64,000 nucleotides of DNA from Fidelibacterota bacterium (GTDB lineage: Bacteria > Fidelibacterota > Marinisomatia > SCGC-AAA003-L08 > JACNLC01). The notes under the pieces were generated by a model. It was not told the origin of the DNA. It was given only the letters and a program-made list of their open reading frames with translations, and did not search any database. Each line of letters starts with the position of its first letter. Position 1 is the first letter of the stretch. The DNA lies in NCBI GenBank assembly GCA_018657495.1, contig JABHXA010000003.1, positions 229,182 to 293,181 on the forward strand, in the 5' to 3' direction. Made by a program: the position numbers and the translations under genes. Shown here one piece after another: positions 1-8,939 of the stretch.

Positions 1-1113
1 TACACAGATCGAGTCCATACTCCCAGTTTTGATTATATGAGAGATCACGGCGTTAAGGCAGAATCCTTGCAACCGGTATTTCCCACAAAAACATTTCCGA
101 ATCATTATAGTCTTGCCACAGGAGCCTATACCCAAACTCATATGCTTACGGGAAACTCATTTTACGACCAGAAATTTAAGGAAATATATTCCATTGGGGA
201 TAGGGAAACGGTGCAGGATCCTAAATGGTATCAGGCTGAACCCATTTGGGTAACTGCTGAGCGACAGGGGGTTAGGGCAGCCTCGTTTTTTTGGGTTGGA
301 TCGGAAGCTCCAATAAAAGGATTGTCGCCATCAATAACAAAGATGTATGATGGATCAGTGCCATTTGAAAGCCGGGTAGATTCGGTTATCCAGTGGCTCC
401 AGCTTCCTGAGGAAAAACGGCCCCATCTGATTATGCTATATTTTAGTGAGCCAGATCATGTGGGCCATGTGTCCGGACCGGAAAGCGCCGAGACAGATTC
501 AGTAATATTGGATATGGATCAACTTTTGGGCAAATTACTTGATGGAGTAAAATCTCTTTCTATCTCTGATCAGGTTAATCTGGTCATTGTCAGCGACCAT
601 GGAATGACGGCTTTAAATAAAGACAAATATGTAATTATTGATGATTACCTGAATGATGTAAATGATTATTATCTGGACATTGTCGGTCCGTATGCTCAAG
701 TGACTGCTAAAAGCTGGATATCCAGATTATTTATCGGTAAAAAACTCTCTACCATGCCATCTGTCGCCGTTTATGCAAAAAGAAATATTCCCGATAGATA
801 TCATTTTGTCAATCGCAATACAGGTGATTTTCTTATTGTAGCAGACAAGGGATGGACGATTATGGATCAGAATAGATTTGATAAGCGAGGCGGCCCTGAG
901 GGTGGAAATCATGGTTTTGCACCTGAAATCAAGGAATTGCATGCCATTTTCTATGCTATGGGTCCAAAAATTAAAGAAGGTTTGATGATTGATACATTTG
1001 AGAATATTCATGTGTATCCGCTGATTTGTGAATTACTTGAGATTCAGCCCTATGCCAATGCTCCGGATGCTCCTGAAGGCAGGCTCGAGATTCTTGCACC
1101 TATCCTTAAATAA
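1..1113 (+). CDS. Ectonucleotide pyrophosphatase/phosphodiesterase (ENPP-type), 5' truncated
   Basis: The frame is open from base 1, and the codons before the first ATG at 37 still align with the family, so the gene begins outside the window. The product is an alkaline-phosphatase-superfamily phosphodiesterase that hydrolyses nucleotide or phosphodiester bonds with two metal ions. Visible motifs are the nucleophile region FPTKTFPNHYS (Thr at about residue 31 of the visible part), the metal ligands in EPDHVGH and SDHGM, and GNHGF near the C terminus. About 371 residues are visible. The signal peptide and the first metal-binding Asp must lie upstream. The enzyme is probably periplasmic or secreted, as family members are. 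Substrate cannot be read from the sequence. Confidence 0.88.
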   Translation, partial: YTDRVHTPSFDYMRDHGVKAESLQPVFPTKTFPNHYSLATGAYTQTHMLTGNSFYDQKFKEIYSIGDRETVQDPKWYQAEPIWVTAERQGVRAASFFWVGSEAPIKGLSPSITKMYDGSVPFESRVDSVIQWLQLPEEKRPHLIMLYFSEPDHVGHVSGPESAETDSVILDMDQLLGKLLDGVKSLSISDQVNLVIVSDHGMTALNKDKYVIIDDYLNDVNDYYLDIVGPYAQVTAKSWISRLFIGKKLSTMPSVAVYAKRNIPDRYHFVNRNTGDFLIVADKGWTIMDQNRFDKRGGPEGGNHGFAPEIKELHAIFYAMGPKIKEGLMIDTFENIHVYPLICELLEIQPYANAPDAPEGRLEILAPILK

Positions 1114-1453
1114 TATCTCAAAGCTGATTTCTGAATAAAGATTAACGAATGATGATTTCAGAATATGCTTAGTTATTGACTTTGTCTGTTTCAATTCGAC
1201 TTTCGTGAATCGATGTTCAACATTCAATATTCAATGCTAATTTCCTCAAAATAAATATGGTCGAAAATTGAGCGAGTCTTTGCAATATAATACATTCGGA
1301 ATATTTTGATGCATAGTTTGAAAAACTGACAATTAAGTTGCATCTTATGCAAAAACAGAATTGATGCTCCCCGACAAATTCAACAATAATCGTCACAATC
1401 TATAACATTTTGAAAGTTGTAAGTTGATCCATTAATTTGTTACCTTTAGTGCT
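1114..1453. other. Intergenic region, 340 bp, no gene seen
   Basis: This AT-rich spacer separates the phosphodiesterase gene from the S41 protease gene. I see only low-complexity repetition of TTCAA/ATTCAA words near 1215-1235. I found no convincing terminator hairpin, RNA gene or coding frame. It presumably carries the promoter of the downstream protease gene. Confidence 0.5.
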
Positions 1454-3019
1454 ATGAAAAAAATTATTTACACCCTTTTGGTTGTCGCAATTCTATTTGG
1501 GATTTACGGATTCCAATCTGAATCCATTAAAGACAAATATCGTAAAATGAAAACCCTCAGCCAGTTGATCCAGCTGGTAAACACCAATTATGTTGAAGAT
1601 GTTGATATGGATGACATTCTTGAAGGTGCAATAGAGGGATTACTTGACAGATTGGATCCCCATTCAAATTATATTTCGGAAGACCATATGAAGGAGGTGA
1701 CTGAACAATTTGCTGGTAAATTTGAAGGTATTGGAATCGAATTTGCCATCCTCGATGGATTTCTCACGGTTATTTCTCCCATCCCCGGAACCCCTTCTGA
1801 CCGTGCAGGATTGCAATCTGGTGATAAGATTATACGAATCGATGATGAGTCCGCCTATAAAATCACTCAGAAAGAAGTATTTAGTAAGCTGAGAGGCCCA
1901 AAGGGGTCTAAAGTGGTGGTTACTATTCGTCGGGGTGGTTTGGATGAGTCTTTTGATGTGACTTTGATCCGGGATGAGATTCCCATCGTCAGTGTACTTG
2001 CCAGCTTTATGATTGATGAGCAAACTGGATATGTTAAAGTGAATCGTTTTTCTTCTACTACTGCAGAGGAATTAGATAATGCCTTGAAAGGTTTGGAAAA
2101 TGAGGGAATGGATCATTTGATTCTTGATCTGCGCAATAATGGTGGTGGTTACATGGATCAGGCAATCAAAATTGTTGACATGTTTGTGGCTTCCAATGAC
2201 ACCATCCTATATACCAAGGGACGACTTTCTGATTCACATGAAGTTTTTAGGGCACATAAATGGGGTGCTCATAAACAGTATCCTGTAATTGCTCTAATTA
2301 ACCGTGGTTCTGCCAGTGCCAGTGAAATTGTCAGTGGTGCTTTACAGGATTTAGACCGTGGTCTGGTCGTTGGTGAAACCAGTTTTGGGAAAGGCTTGGT
2401 TCAGCGGCAATATCCATTAAAAGATGGTTCTGCTGCCAGAATTACCATTGCCAGATATTATACACCCAGCGGTCGTCTCATACAGAGAGATTATGATGAT
2501 GGACTCGTAGATTATTACTCTGACCTTCGCGTTGAAAATAGAGAAGCCTCTGATTCAACTCTAGCTGAAAGACCACAATTTAAAACAAAAGCAGGCAGGA
2601 CGGTATATGGAGGCGGTGGAATTACACCTGACGTCTATATTATAAATGACGCCAATATAGAACTTAGTACATCCAGACTGATTTGGAATGTTGAAAGGCC
2701 ACTATTTAATTACGGCAATCTACTAAAAGATAAAATATCATCTAAGTATAGAAACTTTGATGAATTCGACCGCAAATATGAATTTAAAGATAAAGATCGC
2801 GAGTTGTTATTTGAATGGTTGGATGAAAAAGAATATGAGTATGTCCGTGAAGATATTGAAAAGGATTGGCATGTCGTAGAAACTCGCCTACTTGCTGAAG
2901 TTTCCGGTATGATTTGGGGTAAAACTTTTCTTTACAAAAAGATGTTAGATATTGATAAACATGTAAGTGAAGCTCTAAATCATATTGACGAAGCCAAAGC
3001 TCTTTTATCCAGTCGATAG
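1454..3019 (+). CDS. ctpA: S41 family C-terminal processing protease
   Basis: This is a periplasmic serine protease that trims C-terminal tails of exported proteins. The N terminus is a hydrophobic signal or anchor (residues 2-20). A short N-terminal helical region is followed by a PDZ domain (about 90-170) and the S41 catalytic core. The catalytic Ser is in GSASASE (Ser288) and the general-base Lys is in SFGKGLVQ (Lys313). Their spacing of 25 residues is that of the family. The C-terminal extension (about 420-521) is charged and helical, as in Bacteroidota-type Ctp proteins. The length of 521 aa is normal. The ATG at 1454 is preferred because it is followed directly by the signal sequence. 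Confidence 0.93.
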   Translation: MKKIIYTLLVVAILFGIYGFQSESIKDKYRKMKTLSQLIQLVNTNYVEDVDMDDILEGAIEGLLDRLDPHSNYISEDHMKEVTEQFAGKFEGIGIEFAILDGFLTVISPIPGTPSDRAGLQSGDKIIRIDDESAYKITQKEVFSKLRGPKGSKVVVTIRRGGLDESFDVTLIRDEIPIVSVLASFMIDEQTGYVKVNRFSSTTAEELDNALKGLENEGMDHLILDLRNNGGGYMDQAIKIVDMFVASNDTILYTKGRLSDSHEVFRAHKWGAHKQYPVIALINRGSASASEIVSGALQDLDRGLVVGETSFGKGLVQRQYPLKDGSAARITIARYYTPSGRLIQRDYDDGLVDYYSDLRVENREASDSTLAERPQFKTKAGRTVYGGGGITPDVYIINDANIELSTSRLIWNVERPLFNYGNLLKDKISSKYRNFDEFDRKYEFKDKDRELLFEWLDEKEYEYVREDIEKDWHVVETRLLAEVSGMIWGKTFLYKKMLDIDKHVSEALNHIDEAKALLSSR

Positions 3020-3128
3020 TAGATAAATACTCTTGGCAGACAATAACAAAATTGCTTAATGTTCACGACCGAATTTTAATCAAATTTTTAACCAATATTA
3101 TAATTAATCGTAAATAAGAGAGGAAAGA

Positions 3129-3740
3129 ATGGTACAACTATTTCTTGATGGCGGTGGCTTCATGTGGCCCATCCTTGGGGCATTGATAATTGGGCTATTA
3201 TTTGTGCTTGAAAGACTTGTGCACCTAATTGGTGGATTATCTTCCGGTGATGAATTCGCCATCGAAGTAACCAATTTAATTGAAACACAAGGATTTGATG
3301 TAGCAAAATCACATTGCGAAACTGGCAAAGGACCCGTTGCCAATTTATGTCTTGCTTCGCTTGACAGGGCTCATCTCGGTGCTGATGAAGCAGAACATAT
3401 TCTTGATCGTGCTGGTGCTGTCGAAATGGCTTCCCTCGAAAAAAATATGACTTGGATTTCACTTATGATTGCTACTGCACCGATGCTTGGATTTCTCGGA
3501 ACTGTCTGGGGTATGATTCAGGCTTTTAATGACATAAAAGCAGCCAATGATATTTCTCCTGCTGTTGTTGCCGGCGGTATATCGGTAGCACTTCTTACTA
3601 CTGCTTTTGGTCTGGTGGCCGCGTTGATTCTTCAAGTTTTACAAAACTCCTGTTTGTACATCATTGACAACCAGATTGTCAAAATGCAACGCAGCACAAC
3701 TATCCTGCTTTCAGCTGTTAAGGATAAGTTCCGCGGATAA
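3129..3740 (+). CDS. exbB: ExbB/TolQ/MotA-type proton channel
   Basis: This inner-membrane protein forms, with ExbD, the proton channel that energises TonB. The 203-aa product has a first membrane segment at about 12-30 and two more in the C-terminal half, around the conserved stretch TAPMLGFLGTVWGMI and the following VAGGISVALLTTAFGL. A ribosome binding site (AGAGAGGAAAG) precedes the ATG. It is the first gene of an exbB-exbD-exbD-tonB operon, and the next gene starts 18 bp downstream. The related TolQ and MotA cannot be separated from ExbB by motif alone, but the tonB neighbours favour ExbB. Confidence 0.93.
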   Translation: MVQLFLDGGGFMWPILGALIIGLLFVLERLVHLIGGLSSGDEFAIEVTNLIETQGFDVAKSHCETGKGPVANLCLASLDRAHLGADEAEHILDRAGAVEMASLEKNMTWISLMIATAPMLGFLGTVWGMIQAFNDIKAANDISPAVVAGGISVALLTTAFGLVAALILQVLQNSCLYIIDNQIVKMQRSTTILLSAVKDKFRG

Positions 3741-3758
3741 TTTATCCCGGTAAAAATT

Positions 3759-4184
3759 ATGTTAAGTAAACCAAGACGCGAATTGGGCGGTTTTTCTTCA
3801 TCATCTATGGCAGATATTGCCTTCCTGTTATTGGTATTCTTTCTCGTGACTACAACAATCTCTATGGACAAAGGTATCAATCTTGTCCTGCCTCAACCTG
3901 AGGATACTGAAATAGCCATCCCACCACAGAATATCACTAATATCCTGATCAATCAAGCTGGAAAAATTTTGATGAATGATAAAGTTGTCCAAGTCAGAGA
4001 TATTGCCCGGGAAGCAGATCGCGCCATAAAACAGCGTGGTTTTACCCCCGATGGCAAACAGATCATGATCTTCTCCGTCAAACCACATGCTCATACTAAA
4101 TATGATATTTATATACAGGTTCTTGATCAGCTAAAAGTTGCTGGGGCCCAAAAAATATCTATTGCTAACCCGGATGAATCATAA
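3759..4184 (+). CDS. exbD: Biopolymer transport protein ExbD (first copy)
   Basis: ExbD is a single-pass inner-membrane protein with a periplasmic domain that works with ExbB to couple the proton gradient to TonB. In this 141-aa protein the N-terminal motif SSSMADIAFLLLVFFLVTT contains the membrane helix with its conserved Asp (about residue 20). The rest is the periplasmic ExbD domain. The stop codon overlaps the start of the second exbD by one base (TAATG), so the two are probably translationally coupled. Confidence 0.92.
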   Translation: MLSKPRRELGGFSSSSMADIAFLLLVFFLVTTTISMDKGINLVLPQPEDTEIAIPPQNITNILINQAGKILMNDKVVQVRDIAREADRAIKQRGFTPDGKQIMIFSVKPHAHTKYDIYIQVLDQLKVAGAQKISIANPDES

Positions 4185-4591
4185 TGCATATATCTAGAAA
4201 AACACGTGAAAGCGCTGAAGTCTCTACTGCATCTATGCCTGATATTATCTTCATGCTGCTGATCTTTTTTATGGTGACTACTGTCATGAGAGAATTCGAG
4301 GGACTGGATGTGTTGGTGCCAAAGGCAAAAATGATCGAAAAACTCGAAAGTAAGAGAAATACAGCGTATGTCTGGGCTTCCAATAATGGTTCCGTAATGG
4401 TTGATGACCATTTAGTAAATATGAAAGATCTTAGGTTTATTATTTCCAGTAAAATGCAGAAAAGACCCAAAACGACTATTTCATTGAGGGCTGATCAAAA
4501 TGCATCTATGGAAACAATCACTAGTATTCACACTGAATTGCGCAATGCATATGCATTGAAACTCAGTTACTCTGCAAAAACACAGGAATAA
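4184..4591 (+). CDS. exbD: Biopolymer transport protein ExbD (second copy)
   Basis: This is a second, divergent ExbD of 135 aa. It has the membrane motif ASMPDIIFMLLIFFMVTT, with the conserved membrane Asp, and a periplasmic domain. It overlaps the previous exbD stop by one base and lies 8 bp before the first tonB. Paired exbD genes are common in Bacteroidota-like TonB systems, where both subunits may share one channel. Inference: the two ExbDs form a mixed complex with the single ExbB. Confidence 0.91.
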   Translation: MHISRKTRESAEVSTASMPDIIFMLLIFFMVTTVMREFEGLDVLVPKAKMIEKLESKRNTAYVWASNNGSVMVDDHLVNMKDLRFIISSKMQKRPKTTISLRADQNASMETITSIHTELRNAYALKLSYSAKTQE

Positions 4592-4599
4592 TTGATCTA

Positions 4600-5247
4600 A
4601 TGCTCAGAGAAGACCCTCTTTTAACCAGTTATCCTACCAGGCTCAGATCTATGGCTGTGTATGTTATTATTGCCATATCTCTCGTCATGTATTTATTCCC
4701 GCGGTTTCTTGATGAAGCCAAAAAGCTTGATCGAGATCAAATAGTTGAGAATATCGAAACTGTTGATATCCCTCAGACCGAGCAGTTTAAAATACCAGAA
4801 CCGCCATCCCGACCCTCAATTCCTATCGCCTCCGACGAAGAATTTGATGATGAGGATATCACTCTTGACGAAATGGACTTTGATGATTTTGATGATTGGG
4901 CTACACCACCGCCACCACCTTCTGATGATGGGCCTAAAGTAAAATTTATCCCATACGACAAGGCTCCTGAACCCATTGGTGGTTATGGTTCTCTAAAACG
5001 CAATGTGGTATACCCTGATATCGCCATGGAAGCAGGAATCGAAGGCACAGTTATCATACAGGCTTTTATCAATGATAAAGGGGTTGTGACCGATTGGGTA
5101 ATTATGAAAGGGATTCCAAATACTGGTCTCGATGAAGCAGCGATTGAAGCTATTAAAAAAACTCGGTGGAAACCAGCTCTGCAAAGAGATAGAAAAGTCG
5201 GCGTTTGGATTTCTATTCCAATTAACTTTTCTTTGAAAGCAAATTGA
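4600..5247 (+). CDS. tonB: TonB family energy transducer, copy 1
   Basis: TonB carries energy from ExbB/ExbD to outer-membrane receptors. The 215-aa protein has a short cytoplasmic start, one membrane helix (about 19-36), an acidic and proline-rich periplasmic spacer (EFDDEDITLDE, then a run of five prolines near residue 104), and a C-terminal TonB domain (about 135-213). The C-terminal domain contains YPDIAMEAGIEGTV and the conserved W-K-P-A motif. It is the last gene of the exbB-exbD-exbD operon and the first of five tonB paralogues in tandem. Confidence 0.92.
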   Translation: MLREDPLLTSYPTRLRSMAVYVIIAISLVMYLFPRFLDEAKKLDRDQIVENIETVDIPQTEQFKIPEPPSRPSIPIASDEEFDDEDITLDEMDFDDFDDWATPPPPPSDDGPKVKFIPYDKAPEPIGGYGSLKRNVVYPDIAMEAGIEGTVIIQAFINDKGVVTDWVIMKGIPNTGLDEAAIEAIKKTRWKPALQRDRKVGVWISIPINFSLKAN

Positions 5248-5357
5248 TTATATAGCCCCCCGGTTAGTTTTATAACTGGCGTTAGAATTTCGATCCATCC
5301 GATGATTGCTGATGTTTTTAGAATGATATAATTTTTTTAAATCAAAATACGTCAATT

Positions 5358-6002
5358 ATGAGAATAGATCCATTATTACTTCGATACCCAACCCGATTAC
5401 GGTATATTGCCGTATACGTCATAATTGGAATTGCTATCATATTTTATGCCTTCCCCAGATTCCTTGATGAAGCAAGAAAACTTGATAATCAGCAAATTGT
5501 CGAGAATATTGAAACTATTGATATTCCACAAACCGAACAATTTAAAATACCAGAACCACCATCTCGACCTTCTATACCTGTTGCTTCCGATGAGGAATTT
5601 GATGATGAAGACATCACTCTTGACGAATTGGATTTCGACGATTTTGAAGATTGGGAAACACCGCCGCCACCTCCATCTGGTGATGGTCCTAGGGTAAAAT
5701 TTATACCATATGACAAAGAGCCTGAACCAATAGGTGGATATAATGCCATGCAGCGATTGGTGGTTTACCCTGATATTGCCATGGAAGCCGGTATTGAAGG
5801 TACTGTCATTGTTCAGACATATATTGATAAAAATGGCATTGTCGGGGAAACTATAGTTTTAAAAGGAATCCCAAATACTGGGTTAAACGAAGCTGCTGTT
5901 GCTGCTATTAAACGAACCAAATGGAAACCTGCCCTTCAGCGTGACAAGAAAGTCGGCGTATGGATATCCATCCCTATTATATTTGAGATTTCTTCCGATT
6001 AA
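5358..6002 (+). CDS. tonB: TonB family energy transducer, copy 2
   Basis: This is the closest relative of copy 1. The membrane helix, spacer (SRPSIPVASDEEFDDEDI) and C-terminal domain are nearly collinear with it, which points to a recent tandem duplication. Length is 214 aa. It starts 110 bp after copy 1, with no clear Shine-Dalgarno sequence before its ATG, and is followed by a strong terminator. It may be expressed by read-through from the exb operon or from its own promoter in the gap. Confidence 0.91.
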   Translation: MRIDPLLLRYPTRLRYIAVYVIIGIAIIFYAFPRFLDEARKLDNQQIVENIETIDIPQTEQFKIPEPPSRPSIPVASDEEFDDEDITLDELDFDDFEDWETPPPPPSGDGPRVKFIPYDKEPEPIGGYNAMQRLVVYPDIAMEAGIEGTVIVQTYIDKNGIVGETIVLKGIPNTGLNEAAVAAIKRTKWKPALQRDKKVGVWISIPIIFEISSD

Positions 6003-6030
6003 TCATCTACAATAATCTAAATTGAACCAG

Positions 6031-6065
6031 AAAAAACCCGATAAACTATTTTATCGGGTTTTTAT
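6031..6065 (+). terminator. Rho-independent terminator after the second tonB
   Basis: A 9-bp stem CCCGATAAA / TTTATCGGG (6037-6045 with 6050-6058) closes a 4-base loop. It is flanked by A and T runs, ending in TTTTTATTTTT. It separates tonB copies 1-2 from copies 3-5, so the latter should have their own promoter between about 6066 and 6150. Confidence 0.88.
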
Positions 6066-6160
6066 TTTTCAGGCAGTTACTATCACAAATATATTTTTGT
6101 CTTGTGATTGTTACAATATGTTACATATTTTCTTTTAGTAATTAACCGGAGGATATAAAA

Positions 6161-6778
6161 ATGAGACAAGATATACTTTCAAAAAAATATCCAGTTAGAT
6201 TAAGATACTCAACTATATTTGTTATGATTGGAATGGCTTTACTTACCTACCTGTTTCCAAGATTCATCGACGAGAATATGCAGTTAACCCATGCTGATAA
6301 AAAGGATATAATTGAGCTGACTGATATCCCGGCAACAGTACAGGAGAAGATCATAATACCACCGTCAAAACCCACCATTCCAGTTATCGATCCTACGGTC
6401 GAATTTGAAGATGATGACATAACAACCATACCTGTTAATGATTTTCTATTTAAAAAATGGGACCGACCACCACCTGCAAAAACCACTGATTTTTTCCCAG
6501 TTGTATTATATAGTAAAGCACCAATACTCATTACACCCATTAGACCAGTATATCCACCAGATGCGATTCATTTGGGGATTGAAGGTACCGTTAAGCTGGC
6601 GGTATTTATTAATAAGTCTGGTATTATCGAACACATTAAGATAATTAGTTCTGCTCATTTATTACTTGATGAAGCCGCCGTTGATGCAGTAAGAAACACA
6701 CGTTGGAAACCAGCACAGCAGCAAGATAGAAAACTAGGGGTAACTCTTGAATTTCCTATCGAATTTAAATTACAATAA
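6161..6778 (+). CDS. tonB: TonB family energy transducer, copy 3 (divergent)
   Basis: This 205-aa protein has the same plan (membrane helix about 17-35, acidic spacer, C-terminal TonB domain) but is the most divergent of the five. It lacks the phrase FIPYDK-PEPIGGY that precedes the domain in copies 1, 2 and 4. It reads VVLYSKAPILITPIRP instead, and ILITPIRPVYP enters the domain. The W-K-P-A motif is kept. A strong ribosome binding site (CCGGAGGA) precedes the ATG. It begins a separate unit with copies 4 and 5 (gaps of 26 and 30 bp). Confidence 0.88.
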   Translation: MRQDILSKKYPVRLRYSTIFVMIGMALLTYLFPRFIDENMQLTHADKKDIIELTDIPATVQEKIIIPPSKPTIPVIDPTVEFEDDDITTIPVNDFLFKKWDRPPPAKTTDFFPVVLYSKAPILITPIRPVYPPDAIHLGIEGTVKLAVFINKSGIIEHIKIISSAHLLLDEAAVDAVRNTRWKPAQQQDRKLGVTLEFPIEFKLQ

Positions 6779-6804
6779 TATTTGATCAAATAAGGAGTAT
6801 TAAC

Positions 6805-7443
6805 ATGAAAACAAAAGAAGCAAACTCATTTTATTCCATTCGAATACGATACATCTCAATATTGGTTATTTTTGGAATTGCCTTTATCTCATATCTATTT
6901 CCTCGCTTTTTTAATGAACAATCAGAACTGACCAGTGAAGACAAACAGGAAATTATTGAATTTATTGACTTCAATAATACACCTCCAGAAATTATTCCAC
7001 CACGACCACCACACGAAACAATCCCTGTTCCTGATGAAGATGAATTTTTAGATGAAGAGCGTACTACTGATGAAACAACAAATGACGATTTTGATGATTG
7101 GCCACCACCGCCACGCATTGCGGACGATAAGAAAACTGAAGTAAAATTCATACCTTATGATAAAGTGCCTGAGCCTGTTGGAGGATACGCTGAGTTAGGA
7201 CGTAATGTTATCTATCCTGAAATTGCCAGAGAAGCTGGTATCCATGGAACGGTTATCATACAGACCTATATCGACGAAAATGGAAAAATAAAAGAGACTA
7301 TTATACTTAATGGGATGCCAAATACAGGATTGGATGAGGCTGCAATCAAAGCTATTAGAAAAACAAAATGGAAACCTGCTCAGCAAAGAGATAAAAATGT
7401 TGCTGTATGGGTTAGTATTCCAATAAAATTTTCATTGAAATAA
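6805..7443 (+). CDS. tonB: TonB family energy transducer, copy 4
   Basis: This 212-aa TonB paralogue has a membrane helix at about 18-36, a spacer rich in Pro and acidic residues (about 55-105), and a C-terminal domain with VIYPEIAREAGIHGTV and W-K-P-A. A ribosome binding site (AAGGAG) precedes the ATG. Its N-terminal membrane segment (ILVIFGIAFISYLFPRFF) is identical to that of copy 5, while the spacer differs. This suggests duplication followed by spacer divergence. Confidence 0.9.
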   Translation: MKTKEANSFYSIRIRYISILVIFGIAFISYLFPRFFNEQSELTSEDKQEIIEFIDFNNTPPEIIPPRPPHETIPVPDEDEFLDEERTTDETTNDDFDDWPPPPRIADDKKTEVKFIPYDKVPEPVGGYAELGRNVIYPEIAREAGIHGTVIIQTYIDENGKIKETIILNGMPNTGLDEAAIKAIRKTKWKPAQQRDKNVAVWVSIPIKFSLK

Positions 7444-7473
7444 TTGCATTTCAATAAATGAAAGGAAAGTATT

Positions 7474-8112
7474 GTGAAAGTTGAGAGACAAAATAAATTT
7501 TATCCACTTCGAGTGAGATACATTTCTATATTGGTAATATTTGGGATTGCATTTATTTCATATCTGTTTCCCAGGTTTTTCGAGGAGAAAGTACAGTTAA
7601 CTAATGAGGACAAAACGGAAATTATCGAGATCACAGATATCCCGATAACAATTCAGGAAAAAATTATTTTACCTCCATCTCGCCACAATATTCCCGTACT
7701 TGATGAAGAAATTGAGATAATAGATACCCTTATTACAATAAAAGAATACGAGCCATTTGATTTTGATCAGACGTGGGATCGCCCACCAATTTCTACACCC
7801 GACAAGGGATTCATATTTATCCCACATACTGAAAAACCAAAACCCATTGGTGGTTACAAAGCATTAGGGAAAAATATCATTTATCCACCAATCGCTCAGG
7901 AAGCAGGTGTATATGGAACCGTCACTGTTTCAGTATTTATAAATAAATTTGGCACAATTACTGAAATCCAAGTGGCTGAAGGATATCCCAATACCGGATT
8001 AAACGAAGCAGCCATTGATGCTATAATGAAAACTAAATGGAAGGCCGCCAAACAAAGAGATAAAAGCGTTGGTGTATGGATTAATATACCAATCAATTTT
8101 TCACTTGAGTAA
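7474..8112 (+). CDS. tonB: TonB family energy transducer, copy 5
   Basis: The start is GTG at 7474, with AAGGAAAG upstream. The 212-aa protein shares the membrane helix of copy 4 and the spacer phrase TDIP-TIQEKII-PPS with copy 3, so it looks like a mosaic of its neighbours. The C-terminal TonB domain contains IIYPPIAQEAGVYGTV and a variant W-K-A-A where the others have W-K-P-A. It ends the tonB array and is followed by a bidirectional terminator shared with sdhB. Confidence 0.9.
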   Translation: MKVERQNKFYPLRVRYISILVIFGIAFISYLFPRFFEEKVQLTNEDKTEIIEITDIPITIQEKIILPPSRHNIPVLDEEIEIIDTLITIKEYEPFDFDQTWDRPPISTPDKGFIFIPHTEKPKPIGGYKALGKNIIYPPIAQEAGVYGTVTVSVFINKFGTITEIQVAEGYPNTGLNEAAIDAIMKTKWKAAKQRDKSVGVWINIPINFSLE

Positions 8113-8131
8113 AATTTTGACTCCTAGTAAC

Positions 8132-8162
8132 AAAAACGGACAGCTAAAGCTGTCCGTTTTAT
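8132..8162. terminator. Bidirectional terminator between tonB copy 5 and sdhB
   Basis: The perfect inverted repeat ACGGACAGCT / AGCTGTCCGT (8136-8145 with 8148-8157) is flanked by A and T runs on both sides. It can terminate the converging tonB (plus) and sdhCAB (minus) transcripts. Confidence 0.88.
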
Positions 8163-8198
8163 ATTTATTTTAACGATTTGATTTGTCCAAGGATCAAA

Positions 8199-8939
8199 TT
8201 ATGAGATACTGGCTTTGAAGAATTCCCTGTTCATCCTGGCAATATGAGAAACAGATATTTCTTTCGGACATTCAGCTTCACAGGCATACGTATTTGAACA
8301 ATTACCAAATCCTTCCTCATCCATGCTATCTACCATATTCTGGGCACGGATTTTCTTTTCTATCATGCCCTGCGGTAATAAAGCATACTGTGATACTTTA
8401 GCTGATACAAATAACATGGCTGATGAGTTTTTGCAGGTCGCAACACAGGCCCCGCATCCGATACAGGAAGCAGCGTCCATGGCTTCGTCGGCATTTACTT
8501 TTGAGATGGGTATAGCATTGGCGTCGGGAGTGCCTCCAGTATTCACAGAAACATATCCACCAGACATCATAACCCTATCTAATGAGGTTCTGTCAACAAC
8601 CAAATCCTTTATAACCGGAAAAGCTTTTGCACGCCAGGGTTCAATGATAATAGTATCGCCATTATTGAATCGTCTCATGTGCAGTTGACATGTTGTAATT
8701 CCACTTATGGGACCATGAGCCCGTCCATTAATAAATACACCACAGGTTCCACAGATTCCCTCGCGACAGTCATGATCAAATGCAATGGGTTCCTCACCCT
8801 TCTCTACCAGTGACTCATTTAACATATCCAGCATTTCAAAAAATGACATTTCTTCACTTACATCAGAGACATTATAAATGCTAAAAAATCCTTTGGATTG
8901 AGAATTGCTTTGTCTCCATACTTTTAGTGTTACATTCAT
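8199..8939 (-). CDS. sdhB: Succinate dehydrogenase/fumarate reductase iron-sulfur subunit
   Basis: SdhB passes electrons from the flavoprotein to the quinone site. The 246-aa protein has an N-terminal [2Fe-2S] domain with [10 protein letters not shown]. The C-terminal ferredoxin-like domain carries cysteine clusters [11 protein letters not shown] and [12 protein letters not shown] for the [4Fe-4S] and [3Fe-4S] centres. It is the last gene of sdhCAB, and its start abuts the sdhA stop. The sequence style is that of the B-type (three-subunit) enzymes of Bacteroidota and Epsilonproteobacteria. Confidence 0.95.
   Translation of the reverse strand: MNVTLKVWRQSNSQSKGFFSIYNVSDVSEEMSFFEMLDMLNESLVEKGEEPIAFDHDCREGICGTCGVFINGRAHGPISGITTCQLHMRRFNNGDTIIIEPWRAKAFPVIKDLVVDRTSLDRVMMSGGYVSVNTGGTPDANAIPISKVNADEAMDAASCIGCGACVATCKNSSAMLFVSAKVSQYALLPQGMIEKKIRAQNMVDSMDEEGFGNCSNTYACEAECPKEISVSHIARMNREFFKASIS

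Noticed and set aside
1215..1235. ATTCAA-rich words as a repeat array or CRISPR-like element
   Set aside because: The words are short, irregular and explained by AT-rich low complexity; no repeat-spacer pattern exists anywhere in the window.
5255..5290. Hairpin CCGGTTA...TAACTGG after tonB copy 1, as a terminator
   Set aside because: The stem is 7 bp with a G-U pair, and no T run follows, so termination here is not supported.
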